A stretch of 22,987 nucleotides of DNA from positions 1-22,987 of the forward strand of contig JAEWUH010000203.1 in NCBI GenBank assembly GCA_023397245.1, in the 5' to 3' direction. Positions 1-7,307 of this stretch are shown here, one piece after another. Both the position numbers and the translations under genes were made by a program. Numbering within the stretch: the first letter of the stretch is position 1; each line of letters starts with the position of its first letter. This DNA is from Bacillota bacterium (GTDB lineage Bacteria; Bacillota; Clostridia; Oscillospirales; Acutalibacteraceae). The notes below the pieces were generated by a model. That model was not told the origin of the DNA. It saw only the letters and a program-made list of their open reading frames with translations, and made no database searches.

Positions 1-294
1 GGATATCCGGCCAATCACTTCACCCATGATTTTGGGATGGGTAATGGCGTTAAGCCTTTCGGTTTTCTGTGGGCTGGAGAACGCACGCTTTGCCAGCAGC
101 CGGCGGTCGAGGTTCCCTTTTTCATCCGCAATATCGTCGCCGAATTCCGCTTTCAGCTCGGCAACACAGGCAGGCTGTAAAACGGCCTCACGGGCAATTT
201 TGTCAGCGTCAATCACTGTGCAGCCCGCTTTTTCCCACGCGGCGGCAACGGTCGATTTTCCCGCTCCGGTCGGCCCGGTAAGCCCGATTACCAT
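1..294 (-). CDS. coaE: Dephospho-CoA kinase, N-terminal part (cut by window edge)
   Basis: Phosphorylates the 3'-hydroxyl of dephospho-CoA with ATP, the last step of coenzyme A synthesis in the cytosol. The visible 98 codons open with MVIGLTGPTGAGKST, a P-loop at residues 7-14, followed by the DADKIAREA stretch that corresponds to the conserved substrate-binding Asp region of CoaE, and later LNAITHP, also typical of the family. The ATG at 294-292 lies one base after the TAA stop of the upstream sua5-type gene, so the two are probably translationally coupled and coaE is the last visible gene of the DUF951-prfA-sua5 operon. About half of a normal CoaE (roughly 200 residues) is missing because the window ends. 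The assignment follows from the P-loop and family motifs and is fairly secure. Confidence 0.92.
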   Translation of the reverse strand, partial: MVIGLTGPTGAGKSTVAAAWEKAGCTVIDADKIAREAVLQPACVAELKAEFGDDIADEKGNLDRRLLAKRAFSSPQKTERLNAITHPKIMGEVIGRIS

Positions 295-295
295 T

Positions 296-1318
296 TTACT
301 CAAGGTGGATTACCTCAAAGCCGGCCGCACGGATCAACCGGTTGTAAACCGCCAGACCGACGCCCTCCGGTTCGGGGCAGCGGGCGTAAACCGTTTCGGC
401 GTTCATTTCGTCCAGCCTGCGGAGCGCGTCAAAAAGCTCGCGTGCCTGCTCGCTGCAGTCATTCTCGCCGCCGTAGCATACGGCGGGAACCGAAAGCTCC
501 CCGTTTTCGCCGTTGTAGCAGAGCGCGGCCGTACCTTCCTTATTATGCTGGTTCACATAGTTTTTATATGCGGAAAAACTGCCGTCCAGAATAATTACAT
601 TCGCCTTGGGGGAATAGTGCTTATATTTCATTCCAGGCGAAGCGGCTCGTACACCCTTCGCCAGTGGATTCAGCACGGCGCTGTCCAAATCCACCGTACC
701 GAGTACGCCGCGGAGCTGCTCCAGCGTAATTCCGCCCGGCCTTAACAGGCGCGGCGGATTCACAGCAAGGGTAATAACGGTTGATTCGACGCCTACCCCG
801 CAGGCTCCCCCGTCCAGCACCGCCTCGACCTTCCCGCTCAAATCATTCATCACGTGGGCAGCGGTGGTTGGGCTCGGATGGCCGGAAAGATTGGCGGACG
901 GCGCCGCAAGCGGCAGGCCCGCCGCGTCAATCAGCGCTTTGGCAACCGGATGGGACGGAAAACGGATTGCCACGGTCGGCAGCCCCGCGCTGACCTCGTC
1001 CGGGATAATATCCGACTTGGGCATAATCATGGTCAGGGGGCCCGGCCAAAACCGTTCGGCAAGCTTTTTCGCCGATTCCGGCACCTGTTTCACCAGCCGG
1101 TCAAGCTGGCTGATATCCGAGATATGTACAATCAGCGGATTATCCATCGGCCTGCCCTTGGCGATAAAAATCTTCGCGACCGCCGCACCGTCCAGCGCGT
1201 TGGCCGCAAGTCCGTATACCGTTTCCGTAGGGATACCGACCAGACCGCCGTCCTTTAAAATTCGGGCGGCGGTCTGAATCGCCTGCGGATCATTCGCGTC
1301 TAACAGTTGGGTTTGCAT
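296..1318 (-). CDS. L-threonylcarbamoyladenylate synthase, Sua5 type
   Basis: Makes threonylcarbamoyl-AMP from threonine, bicarbonate and ATP, the first step of t6A37 modification of ANN-decoding tRNAs. The 340-residue protein has the YrdC domain first (residues ~5-200), with IPTETVYGLA near residue 29 and the nucleotide/substrate-binding KGRPMDNPL at 54-62. A C-terminal Sua5 domain of about 90 residues begins around YKHYSPKANVIILDG. That two-domain length separates it from the short TsaC/YrdC type; the B. subtilis counterpart is YwlC. The ATG at 1318 follows the prfA stop (TAA at 1322-1324) by only three bases, so it is an operon partner of prfA. The downstream coaE starts one base after its stop. 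Confidence 0.95.
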   Translation of the reverse strand: MQTQLLDANDPQAIQTAARILKDGGLVGIPTETVYGLAANALDGAAVAKIFIAKGRPMDNPLIVHISDISQLDRLVKQVPESAKKLAERFWPGPLTMIMPKSDIIPDEVSAGLPTVAIRFPSHPVAKALIDAAGLPLAAPSANLSGHPSPTTAAHVMNDLSGKVEAVLDGGACGVGVESTVITLAVNPPRLLRPGGITLEQLRGVLGTVDLDSAVLNPLAKGVRAASPGMKYKHYSPKANVIILDGSFSAYKNYVNQHNKEGTAALCYNGENGELSVPAVCYGGENDCSEQARELFDALRRLDEMNAETVYARCPEPEGVGLAVYNRLIRAAGFEVIHLE

Positions 1319-1321
1319 TTT

Positions 1322-2416
1322 TTAATCTCTCTCTTCTGACTGATTATCTATGGTATCCTGAAGCTTTGCCGCGCGGTCCGCCTGAATCAGTGCGTCGATT
1401 ACTTCGTCCAGATTGCCGTTCAGGATATCCTCCAGACGGTAAAGCGTCAGCCCGATACGGTGGTCGGTCAAACGACTCTGCGAATAATTGTAGGTGCGTA
1501 TGCGCTCGGAGCGGTCGCCGGTTCCCACCTGGGACCTTCGCTCGGAGGCGATTTTTGCATCGTGCTCCTCCTGCTTGGCTTCCAGCAGCCTCGCGCGCAG
1601 AACACGCATGGCCTTGTCCTTGTTTTTATACTGACTTCGCTCGTCCTGACATTCCACGACCGTGCCGGTGGGAAGATGCGTGATACGGATGGCGGAAGAC
1701 GTTTTGTTGATATGCTGGCCGCCCGCGCCGCTGGAACGGTAGGTGTCAATCTGCAGATCCTTCGGATTGATCTCCAGCTCGACCTCGTCGGCCTCCGGCA
1801 AAACCGCTACGGTAGCCGTGGAGGTGTGAACCCTGCCCTGCGTTTCCGTTTCCGGCACACGCTGCACACGGTGGACGCCGCTTTCATACTTTAAGCGCGA
1901 ATAAGCGCCGTCTCCGGTAATCATAAAGGTGATCTCCTTGTATCCGCCAAGCTCGGTTTCATTCACATTTACTATTTCCGTTTTCCATCCTTTTGATTCC
2001 GCATACATGCTGTACATACGGAAAAGAACGGAAGAAAAAAGCGCGGCTTCCTCGCCGCCCGCACCGCCGCGGATTTCCACGAAAACGTTGCGGTCGTCAT
2101 TCGGGTCACGCGGGAGGAGCAGGATTTTCAGCTCGTCGGCAATCCGTTCCAGATCGGCCTTCGCCTGCTGGAGCTCCTCGTTCGCCATCTCTTTGATTTC
2201 CGGATCCTGCCCGCTTTCCTCCAGCAGTTCCCTTGCGTCCTGCATGGTGCGGTTCGTATTGACAAACTCGCGGTATTTTTCCACGATCGGCGTAATATTT
2301 TTATGCTCCTTCATCAGCTCGGTGTAAAGCACCTGATCGGAAAGGACGGACGGGTCATAAAGCTTTTGGTTCAGTTCCTCGTAGCGTTTTTCAAAGACTT
2401 CCAAATTTTCAAACAT
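1322..2416 (-). CDS. prfA: Peptide chain release factor 1
   Basis: RF1 recognises UAA and UAG in the ribosomal A site and triggers peptidyl-tRNA hydrolysis. At 364 residues it has the usual full length. The codon-reading tripeptide of the PxT type is PET at residues 188-190, inside RVPETETQGRVHTST, which distinguishes RF1 from RF2 (SPF). The catalytic GGQ is at 232-234 in SSGAGGQHINKTSSAIR. The ATG at 2416 is preceded by AAGGAGAG at a good distance. It lies 46 bp downstream of the DUF951 gene and three bases before the sua5-type gene, all on the minus strand. The prmC methyltransferase gene that often follows prfA in Firmicutes is not present here. Confidence 0.98.
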   Translation of the reverse strand: MFENLEVFEKRYEELNQKLYDPSVLSDQVLYTELMKEHKNITPIVEKYREFVNTNRTMQDARELLEESGQDPEIKEMANEELQQAKADLERIADELKILLLPRDPNDDRNVFVEIRGGAGGEEAALFSSVLFRMYSMYAESKGWKTEIVNVNETELGGYKEITFMITGDGAYSRLKYESGVHRVQRVPETETQGRVHTSTATVAVLPEADEVELEINPKDLQIDTYRSSGAGGQHINKTSSAIRITHLPTGTVVECQDERSQYKNKDKAMRVLRARLLEAKQEEHDAKIASERRSQVGTGDRSERIRTYNYSQSRLTDHRIGLTLYRLEDILNGNLDEVIDALIQADRAAKLQDTIDNQSEERD

Positions 2417-2462
2417 GAGTTTTCTCTCCTTAATTTATGATGATTGTTCATAAATTAATCGG

Positions 2463-2660
2463 CTACAACTCATCCTGTGTGTTTTCCCGAATAATTTTTT
2501 TTATATTTTTCTCACATTTCAGCCTTGGCACCATTATTTCATGGCCGCAGCCCGTGCAGCGGATTTTAAAATCCATACCGGCGCGTAGCACAAGGAACAT
2601 ATTGTTCCCGCACGGATGCGGTTTCTTCATCTGCAAAACATCCCCCGGTCTTACATCCAT
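2463..2660 (-). CDS. DUF951 small protein (YyzM-like)
   Basis: A 65-residue protein of the DUF951 family, widespread in Firmicutes and without an established function. It begins MDVRPGDVLQMKKPHPCGNN and continues with a CTGCGHEIMVPR stretch. The MKKPHPCG motif and the later CxxC are the family hallmarks, and the cysteines together suggest a small metal-binding fold; that last point is inference. The ATG at 2660 has AAAGGGGG about 7 bases upstream. It is the first gene after the promoter at 2715-2744 and precedes prfA by 46 bp, so it appears to be co-transcribed with the translation genes prfA, sua5-type and coaE. I give no gene symbol because only the family is recognisable. Confidence 0.85.
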   Translation of the reverse strand: MDVRPGDVLQMKKPHPCGNNMFLVLRAGMDFKIRCTGCGHEIMVPRLKCEKNIKKIIRENTQDEL

Positions 2661-2714
2661 GTTCTGCGCCCCCTTTAATTCTCATTTTGCAACAGTCTTA
2701 TGTTATATTTAATT

Positions 2715-2744
2715 AGTATATCACGAAATGCGGAATACGGACAA
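2715..2744 (-). promoter_or_regulatory. Sigma-A promoter of the DUF951-prfA-sua5-coaE operon
   Basis: On the minus strand, TTGTCC (2744-2739) is followed after 18 bp by TATACT (2720-2715). The predicted start lies about 45-50 bases upstream of the DUF951 ATG. No riboswitch or attenuator is visible in the short leader. Confidence 0.65.
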
Positions 2745-2789
2745 TATATTTTTCCATTTATACTGTTCTCTCATTAAAAAGAAAAGAAG

Positions 2790-2888
2790 ATTTGCGAGGA
2801 AATTTTTAGCCCTGCAAGGCCGAGGAGGAGAGCGGGCTGCCGCCCGCCGACGACGAGAACGCGGCAGAGCGGAAAATTAACCGCAAAT
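2790..2888. repeat. GC-rich imperfect hairpin element with terminal inverted repeats
   Basis: This 99-bp block fills most of the 255-bp gap between the DUF951 gene and birA. Its ends are imperfect inverted repeats: TTTGCG with an AAATTTT block on the left faces AAAATT and CGCAAA on the right. Further in, GCCCTGC faces GCAGAGC. The core holds a perfect 6-bp hairpin GCGGGC-TGCC-GCCCGC at 2832-2847 and an alternative pairing CTGCCGC/GCGGCAG. The block is sharply GC-richer than the AT-rich flanks. It could be a dispersed small repeat (REP/MITE-like) or a structured leader of birA. I see no second copy in this window, so calling it a repeat is inference. Confidence 0.45.
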
Positions 2889-2915
2889 ATATTTATTTTT
2901 TAGTGGGAGGACAGT

Positions 2916-3953
2916 ATGACTTGCAGCAGATATGGAAAACAGGTTATAATCGATAGAAAGATCATATTAAAGGCTGTGAACGATTTGAGCACAAAAGAAG
3001 AAATTCTGAACCTTTTGCGGAAAAACAGCGATTTTGCATCCGGTGAAGAACTGAGCGAGTGCCTAGGTGTGTCGCGCACCGCGGTCTGGAAAGCAATCAA
3101 TGCGCTGCGCGACGAGGGCTACACCGTACAGTCCGCGACGAACCGCGGCTATAAACTGGCAGCAAGCCCGGATGCGGTCACGCGGCAGGAAATTGAATCC
3201 GGCCTGAAAACGGACGTTCTGGCAAAAAATATACAGTGTCATAACAGCATTGATTCCACCAACGACGAGGCGAAACGACAGGCGATGAACGGCGCGCCGA
3301 ACGGCAGCCTGTTTATCGCGGAGCAGCAGAGCGGCGGCAAAGGAAGGCTCGGGCGCGCCTTTTTGTCCCCGCCCGGAACCGGCCTGTGGTTCAGCGTTCT
3401 GCTGCGCGCCAGCCTCATCCCGGAGCATATTACAAATATCACCCTGCAGGCGGGGCTTGCCGTGTGCAAAGCGATACGGAAGCTGACCGGCTGCCCGGCA
3501 GAGATCAAGTGGCCGAACGACGTTGTGATCGGCGGCAGAAAGGTCTGCGGTATCCTGACCGAGATGGCGGCGGAGATCGACCGGGTGAATTATATCGTGG
3601 TGGGAATCGGAATCAACGTAAACATTCCTTCCTTTCCGGAAGAACTGAGCGGAAAAGCCACTTCCCTGCTGCTGGAAACAGGAGAAAACGTTCCACGTAT
3701 ACGGCTTTTGCAGGAAGTCCTTTTTCAATTTGAAAAACTCCTTACAAACCGTGCGGATGATTTTTTGGACAAATACAAAGCGCTTTGCGTGTCATTGAAC
3801 CGTAAGGTCGGATTCAGCCGAAACAACATACCGCTTACCGGGACTGCGGCGGATATTTCACCCGACGGAGAGCTGCTCGTTCGCTTGGAGGACGGTTCGG
3901 TTGTGCCGGTTTCCTCCGGCGAGGTCACCGTTCAGGGAATTTACGGGCAATAG
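2916..3953 (+). CDS. birA: Biotin-[acetyl-CoA-carboxylase] ligase / biotin operon repressor
   Basis: Activates biotin with ATP and transfers it to a lysine of the biotin carboxyl carrier protein. The N-terminal winged helix lets members of this class repress biotin genes. From the first ATG it has 345 residues: helix-turn-helix around residues 25-80 (GVSRTAVWKAINALRDEGY), catalytic domain with SGGKGRLGR at 139-147, KWPND at 198-202 and GIGINVN, then a C-terminal SH3-like domain. The ATG at 2916 has GGGAGG 5 bases upstream. However, the first 23 residues precede the usual family start (STKEEIL...), and an in-frame TTG at 2985 (322 residues) with AAAGG 10 bases upstream is a real alternative. 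A TATAAT at 2945-2950 inside the early codons would favour that shorter form. A strong terminator follows at 4021. Confidence 0.95.
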   Translation: MTCSRYGKQVIIDRKIILKAVNDLSTKEEILNLLRKNSDFASGEELSECLGVSRTAVWKAINALRDEGYTVQSATNRGYKLAASPDAVTRQEIESGLKTDVLAKNIQCHNSIDSTNDEAKRQAMNGAPNGSLFIAEQQSGGKGRLGRAFLSPPGTGLWFSVLLRASLIPEHITNITLQAGLAVCKAIRKLTGCPAEIKWPNDVVIGGRKVCGILTEMAAEIDRVNYIVVGIGINVNIPSFPEELSGKATSLLLETGENVPRIRLLQEVLFQFEKLLTNRADDFLDKYKALCVSLNRKVGFSRNNIPLTGTAADISPDGELLVRLEDGSVVPVSSGEVTVQGIYGQ

Positions 3954-4020
3954 CATCTGAAAAGGTACTATACTTTACAGACAAATTTTAATTTCTCTCC
4001 TGCTCCGTCTTAAATGAAAT

Positions 4021-4060
4021 CAAGCTCACTGCTTTTCCCGGCAGTGAGCTTGTTCTTTTA
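4021..4060 (+). terminator. Strong terminator after birA, probably also serving glnS
   Basis: A perfect 12-bp stem (CAAGCTCACTGC with GCAGTGAGCTTG), loop TTTTCCCG, followed by TTCTTTTA on the plus strand. It lies between the convergent birA and glnS genes. Read on the minus strand the tail is ATTTCATTT, so it may work in both directions. Confidence 0.85.
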
Positions 4061-4067
4061 TCGGCTG

Positions 4068-5753
4068 TTATTTCTTTTTGAAGCCGTCCTTCAGGGAAAC
4101 AGAGCGGTTAAACACCGGATGCTCCGGGGTGCTGTCGCGGTTATCCATGCAGAAATAACCCTGACGCATAAACTGGAAGGACTTTGAAGAATCCGCATTT
4201 ACAAGAGCCGGTTCCACCTTGCAGCCCGTCAAGACCTTGAGTGAATCCGGGTTGAGCTCCTCCAGAAAATCTCCCGCCTCCGGGTCCGGTACGGTGAACA
4301 GGCTGTCATACAGCCGGACTTCAGCGTCCGCCGCGGTTTTGGCGTCCGTCCAGTGGATGGTGCCCTTGATCTTCCTGCCGTCCGGCGTGTTCCCTCCGCG
4401 CGTAGCGGGATCGTATTCCGCGTAAACCTCGGTCACCTTGCCGTTTTCATCCTTCTTACAGCCGGTGCAGCGGACAATATAGGAGGTTTTCAGGCGAACC
4501 TCATTCCCCGGGAAAAGGCGGAAGTAGCCCTTGACCGGCTCCTCCATGAAGTCTTCCTTTTCAATCCAGAGCTCGCGGGAGAACGACACGGTTCTTGTTC
4601 CCTGCTCCGGACGTTCTGGGTTGTTTTCCACTTCGAATTCCTCGGTTTTGTCCTCGGGATAATTGGTCAGTATCAGCTTGACCGGCTCCAGAACCGCCAT
4701 GGTGCGCTCCGCGTTCAGGTTTAAGTCCTCGCGCAGGCAGTGCTCCAGAAAGCTGTATTCCACGGTGCTGTTGACCTTTGCCACGCCGATGCGCTCACAG
4801 AAATTGCGGATGGACGCCGGAGTATAGCCCCTGCGGCGCAGCCCACAGAGCGTGGGCATCCGGGGGTCATCCCAACCGCTGACATAATTGTTTTCCACAA
4901 GCGTTCTGAGCTTACGCTTGCTCATCACCGTATTGTTGATGCCAAGACGCGCAAACTCAATCTGGCGGGGCTTAGCCGGCAGGTTGATATGGCTGATGAC
5001 CCAGTCGTAAAGCGGCCTGTGGTCTTCGAATTCCAGTGAGCAGAGCGAGTGGGTGATTCCTTCCAGCGCGTCCTCGATGGGGTGCGCGTAGTCGTACATG
5101 GGGTAAATGCACCATGTTTCCCCCGTGCGGTGGTGCACCATATGGTTAATGCGGTAAATAACGGGGTCACGTAGATTGAAATTGCCGGAAGCCAGATCGA
5201 TTTTCGCGCGCAGCGTCATTTTGCCGTCTTCAAACTCTCCGTTTTTCATGCGGCGGAACAGATCGAGGCTTTCCTCAACCGGCCTGTCCCGGTAAGGGCT
5301 GACCGCTGGTCTGGTTAAATCTCCCCGGTTTTCCTTCATCTGCTCCGGGTCCAGCTCGCACACATAGGCAAGCCCCTGCTGAATCAGATTCTCCGCAAAT
5401 TCGTACATCTGCGGAAAATAATCGGAAGCGTAATAAAACCGGTCGTCCCATGTAAAGCCCAGCCACTTGATGTCCTCCTGAATCGCGTCTACGTATTCAG
5501 TATCTTCCTTGGTCGGGTTCGTGTCGTCCATGCGAAGATTAGCGATACCGCCGAATTTTTCCGCGGTTCCAAAATCGATGCAGATTGCCTTGGCATGGCC
5601 GATATGCAGATAGCCGTTCGGTTCGGGCGGAAAGCGCGTATGCACCTTCTCCCCCTCAAAACGTCCGCCCGGAGCAATATCCTCCGCAATAAAGGAATCA
5701 ATAAAATTGCCGGAAGCCGACGCTTCCTCCGCCGCTGTTATTTCATCACTCAT
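4068..5753 (-). CDS. glnS: Glutaminyl-tRNA synthetase
   Basis: Charges tRNA-Gln directly with glutamine (class I synthetase, cytosol). The 561-residue length matches full bacterial GlnRS (about 550). Signature motifs are FPPEPNGYLHIGHAKA with HIGH at residues 50-53, and the KMSKS-type loop VMSKRKL with MSK at 277-279. The C-terminal half holds the beta-barrel anticodon-binding domain (ELWIEKEDFMEEPVKGYFRL onward). The PPEPNGYLHIGH form and the length separate it from GluRS, which is encoded immediately upstream. The ATG at 5753 has GAGGAG 8 bases upstream, overlapping the gltX stop, and the gap to gltX is 12 bp, so the two form an operon. Many Firmicutes lack GlnRS and use GatCAB, so its presence is informative about lineage or past transfer. 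Confidence 0.97.
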   Translation of the reverse strand: MSDEITAAEEASASGNFIDSFIAEDIAPGGRFEGEKVHTRFPPEPNGYLHIGHAKAICIDFGTAEKFGGIANLRMDDTNPTKEDTEYVDAIQEDIKWLGFTWDDRFYYASDYFPQMYEFAENLIQQGLAYVCELDPEQMKENRGDLTRPAVSPYRDRPVEESLDLFRRMKNGEFEDGKMTLRAKIDLASGNFNLRDPVIYRINHMVHHRTGETWCIYPMYDYAHPIEDALEGITHSLCSLEFEDHRPLYDWVISHINLPAKPRQIEFARLGINNTVMSKRKLRTLVENNYVSGWDDPRMPTLCGLRRRGYTPASIRNFCERIGVAKVNSTVEYSFLEHCLREDLNLNAERTMAVLEPVKLILTNYPEDKTEEFEVENNPERPEQGTRTVSFSRELWIEKEDFMEEPVKGYFRLFPGNEVRLKTSYIVRCTGCKKDENGKVTEVYAEYDPATRGGNTPDGRKIKGTIHWTDAKTAADAEVRLYDSLFTVPDPEAGDFLEELNPDSLKVLTGCKVEPALVNADSSKSFQFMRQGYFCMDNRDSTPEHPVFNRSVSLKDGFKKK

Positions 5754-5765
5754 CTTTTCCGCTCC

Positions 5766-7235
5766 TCACGCCTTTAATTTTTCCAAACCGATATGAAGCC
5801 GCCGCAGGGACTCCTCTTTGCCGAGAATCGCCAGAATCTCCATGGCGCCGCCCGGCGTTACCTGCATGCCAGCCGCCGCAATGCGTACCGGCCAGAGCAA
5901 GGTACCGTTTTTCGCCTCAAGCTTCTGGGCAAGCTCCATCAGCCTGTCGTGGAGGGTTTCAACCGACCAGTCATCGGTATTTTCCAGCACGCCGATAGCT
6001 TCCTCCAACATAACGGCTGAATTCTCAAGGTTCGTTTTACTCTTTTTATTCACAAAGAAATCCGCCGGATAATCCGGTAAATCCTTCAGGAAAGCGATCA
6101 TTTCCGGTATCTGTATAAACTTTGTCACGCGGGGCTGAAGAATGGAAGCGAGCACGTGCCAGTTCTTTTCCTGCTGTGGGAACACTTCTTTGAAATACGG
6201 CATGGCGTCCGCGATAAACTGCTTCTCCGGCATGGAACGGATGTATTCTCCGTTAAACCAGGTAAGCTTGTCGTAATCAAAAACAGCCGGCGACTTGCTG
6301 ATGCCGTCGATCGAAAAATTCTCGACCAGCTCGGGCAGCGTGAAAAGCTCGCGGTTTTCCTTCGGGCACCATCCCAAAAGCGCTATGTAATTCACGATGG
6401 TCTCCGGAAGGTAGCCTTCCTTAATGAGATCGGCAAAGCCGGTGGAGCCGTGGCGCTTGGAAAGCTTGGAAACGCTTCCGTCCTCGTTTTTGCCCATGAT
6501 CAGCGGCAGATGCACATAGGTCGGGATTTCCCACCCGAACGCCTCGTAAAGCAGATTGTACTTCGGCGTGGAGGTGAGATACTCGCAGCCCCTTACCACA
6601 TGGGTAATCTGCATGAGATGGTCGTCGATCACGTTGGCAAAGTTATAGGTCGGGTAACCGTCCGATTTGATTAAAACCTGATCTTCCAGTTCCTTGTTTT
6701 CAATGGTAATAGAGCCGTAGACCGCGTCGTCAAAGGTTGTGGAACCCTCAATCGGCATACGCTGGCGGATGACATACGGCGTATTAACGGAAAGAAGCCG
6801 CTCGACCTCTTCCTTCGGAAGGTCACGGCAGTGGCGGTCGTATCCGCCGGAAAATTCCCCGTCCTCCTTCGCGGCATGCAGGGAATCCAGACGTTCTTTG
6901 GTACAGAAGCAGTAATAGGCTTTTCCCTCCCGGACAAGCTGCTCGGCGTAGGGCAGATAGATGTCCTTCCTCTCGCTCTGTACATACGGGCCGAACTCTC
7001 CCCCGACATCCGGGCCTTCGTCATGCTTCAGGCCGACCTGTTCCAACGTATTGTAGATGATATCGACAGCCCCCTGAACCAGCCTTTCCTGGTCCGTATC
7101 TTCAATGCGCAGCACAAATGTGCCGCCCAGCGATTTTGCAATCAGGTACTCGTACAAAGCCGTGCGCAGGTTGCCTACATGCATAAAGCCTGTGGGACTC
7201 GGCGCAAACCTCGTTCTGACATTTTTCTCCGACAT
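5766..7235 (-). CDS. gltX: Glutamyl-tRNA synthetase
   Basis: Ligates glutamate to tRNA-Glu (class I synthetase). From the ATG at 7235 it has 489 residues, normal for bacterial GluRS. Motifs: RTRFAPSPTGFMHVGN with the HIGH-type HVGN at residues 19-22, and KLSKRHGS with KLSKR at 257-261. The reading frame stays open further upstream to 7307, but this start is preferred because GAGAGGGG lies 7 bases before it and because the family begins at this point. The promoter at 7279-7307 sits on the vanY stop codon, and the glnS gene follows after 12 bp. Whether the enzyme also misacylates tRNA-Gln cannot be read from sequence alone; the linked glnS makes a discriminating enzyme plausible. Confidence 0.97.
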   Translation of the reverse strand: MSEKNVRTRFAPSPTGFMHVGNLRTALYEYLIAKSLGGTFVLRIEDTDQERLVQGAVDIIYNTLEQVGLKHDEGPDVGGEFGPYVQSERKDIYLPYAEQLVREGKAYYCFCTKERLDSLHAAKEDGEFSGGYDRHCRDLPKEEVERLLSVNTPYVIRQRMPIEGSTTFDDAVYGSITIENKELEDQVLIKSDGYPTYNFANVIDDHLMQITHVVRGCEYLTSTPKYNLLYEAFGWEIPTYVHLPLIMGKNEDGSVSKLSKRHGSTGFADLIKEGYLPETIVNYIALLGWCPKENRELFTLPELVENFSIDGISKSPAVFDYDKLTWFNGEYIRSMPEKQFIADAMPYFKEVFPQQEKNWHVLASILQPRVTKFIQIPEMIAFLKDLPDYPADFFVNKKSKTNLENSAVMLEEAIGVLENTDDWSVETLHDRLMELAQKLEAKNGTLLWPVRIAAAGMQVTPGGAMEILAILGKEESLRRLHIGLEKLKA

Positions 7236-7278
7236 GGTTATGCCCCTCTCAAATTTGGATAAATCCACTAATTTTATC

Positions 7279-7307
7279 ATTATACCAAATCGGCGGACAA
7301 TATTCAA
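7279..7307 (-). promoter_or_regulatory. gltX-glnS promoter overlapping the vanY stop codon and an inverted repeat
   Basis: On the minus strand TTGAAT (7307-7302) precedes a consensus TATAAT (7284-7279) with a 17-bp spacer. The -35 box contains the vanY TGA stop (7304-7306). A perfect 10-bp inverted repeat (AATCGGCGGA at 7288-7297, TCCGCCGATT at 7311-7320) brackets the -35 box, and one arm fills part of the spacer. It may be an operator, or the vanY transcript end hairpin; it lacks a U-tract on the minus strand. Confidence 0.7.

Noticed and set aside
26..745. Plus-strand open frame over coaE and the sua5-type gene
   Set aside because: Antisense shadow; the minus strand encodes two recognised proteins with good starts.
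7236..7303. T-box leader for gltX
   Set aside because: The leader is under 50 bases and lacks Stem I, the T-box sequence and an antiterminator.
7236..7307. Upstream extension of GluRS
   Set aside because: The family starts at MSEKNVRTRFAPSPTG, and the extension contains the -10 box and lies upstream of the ribosome site.
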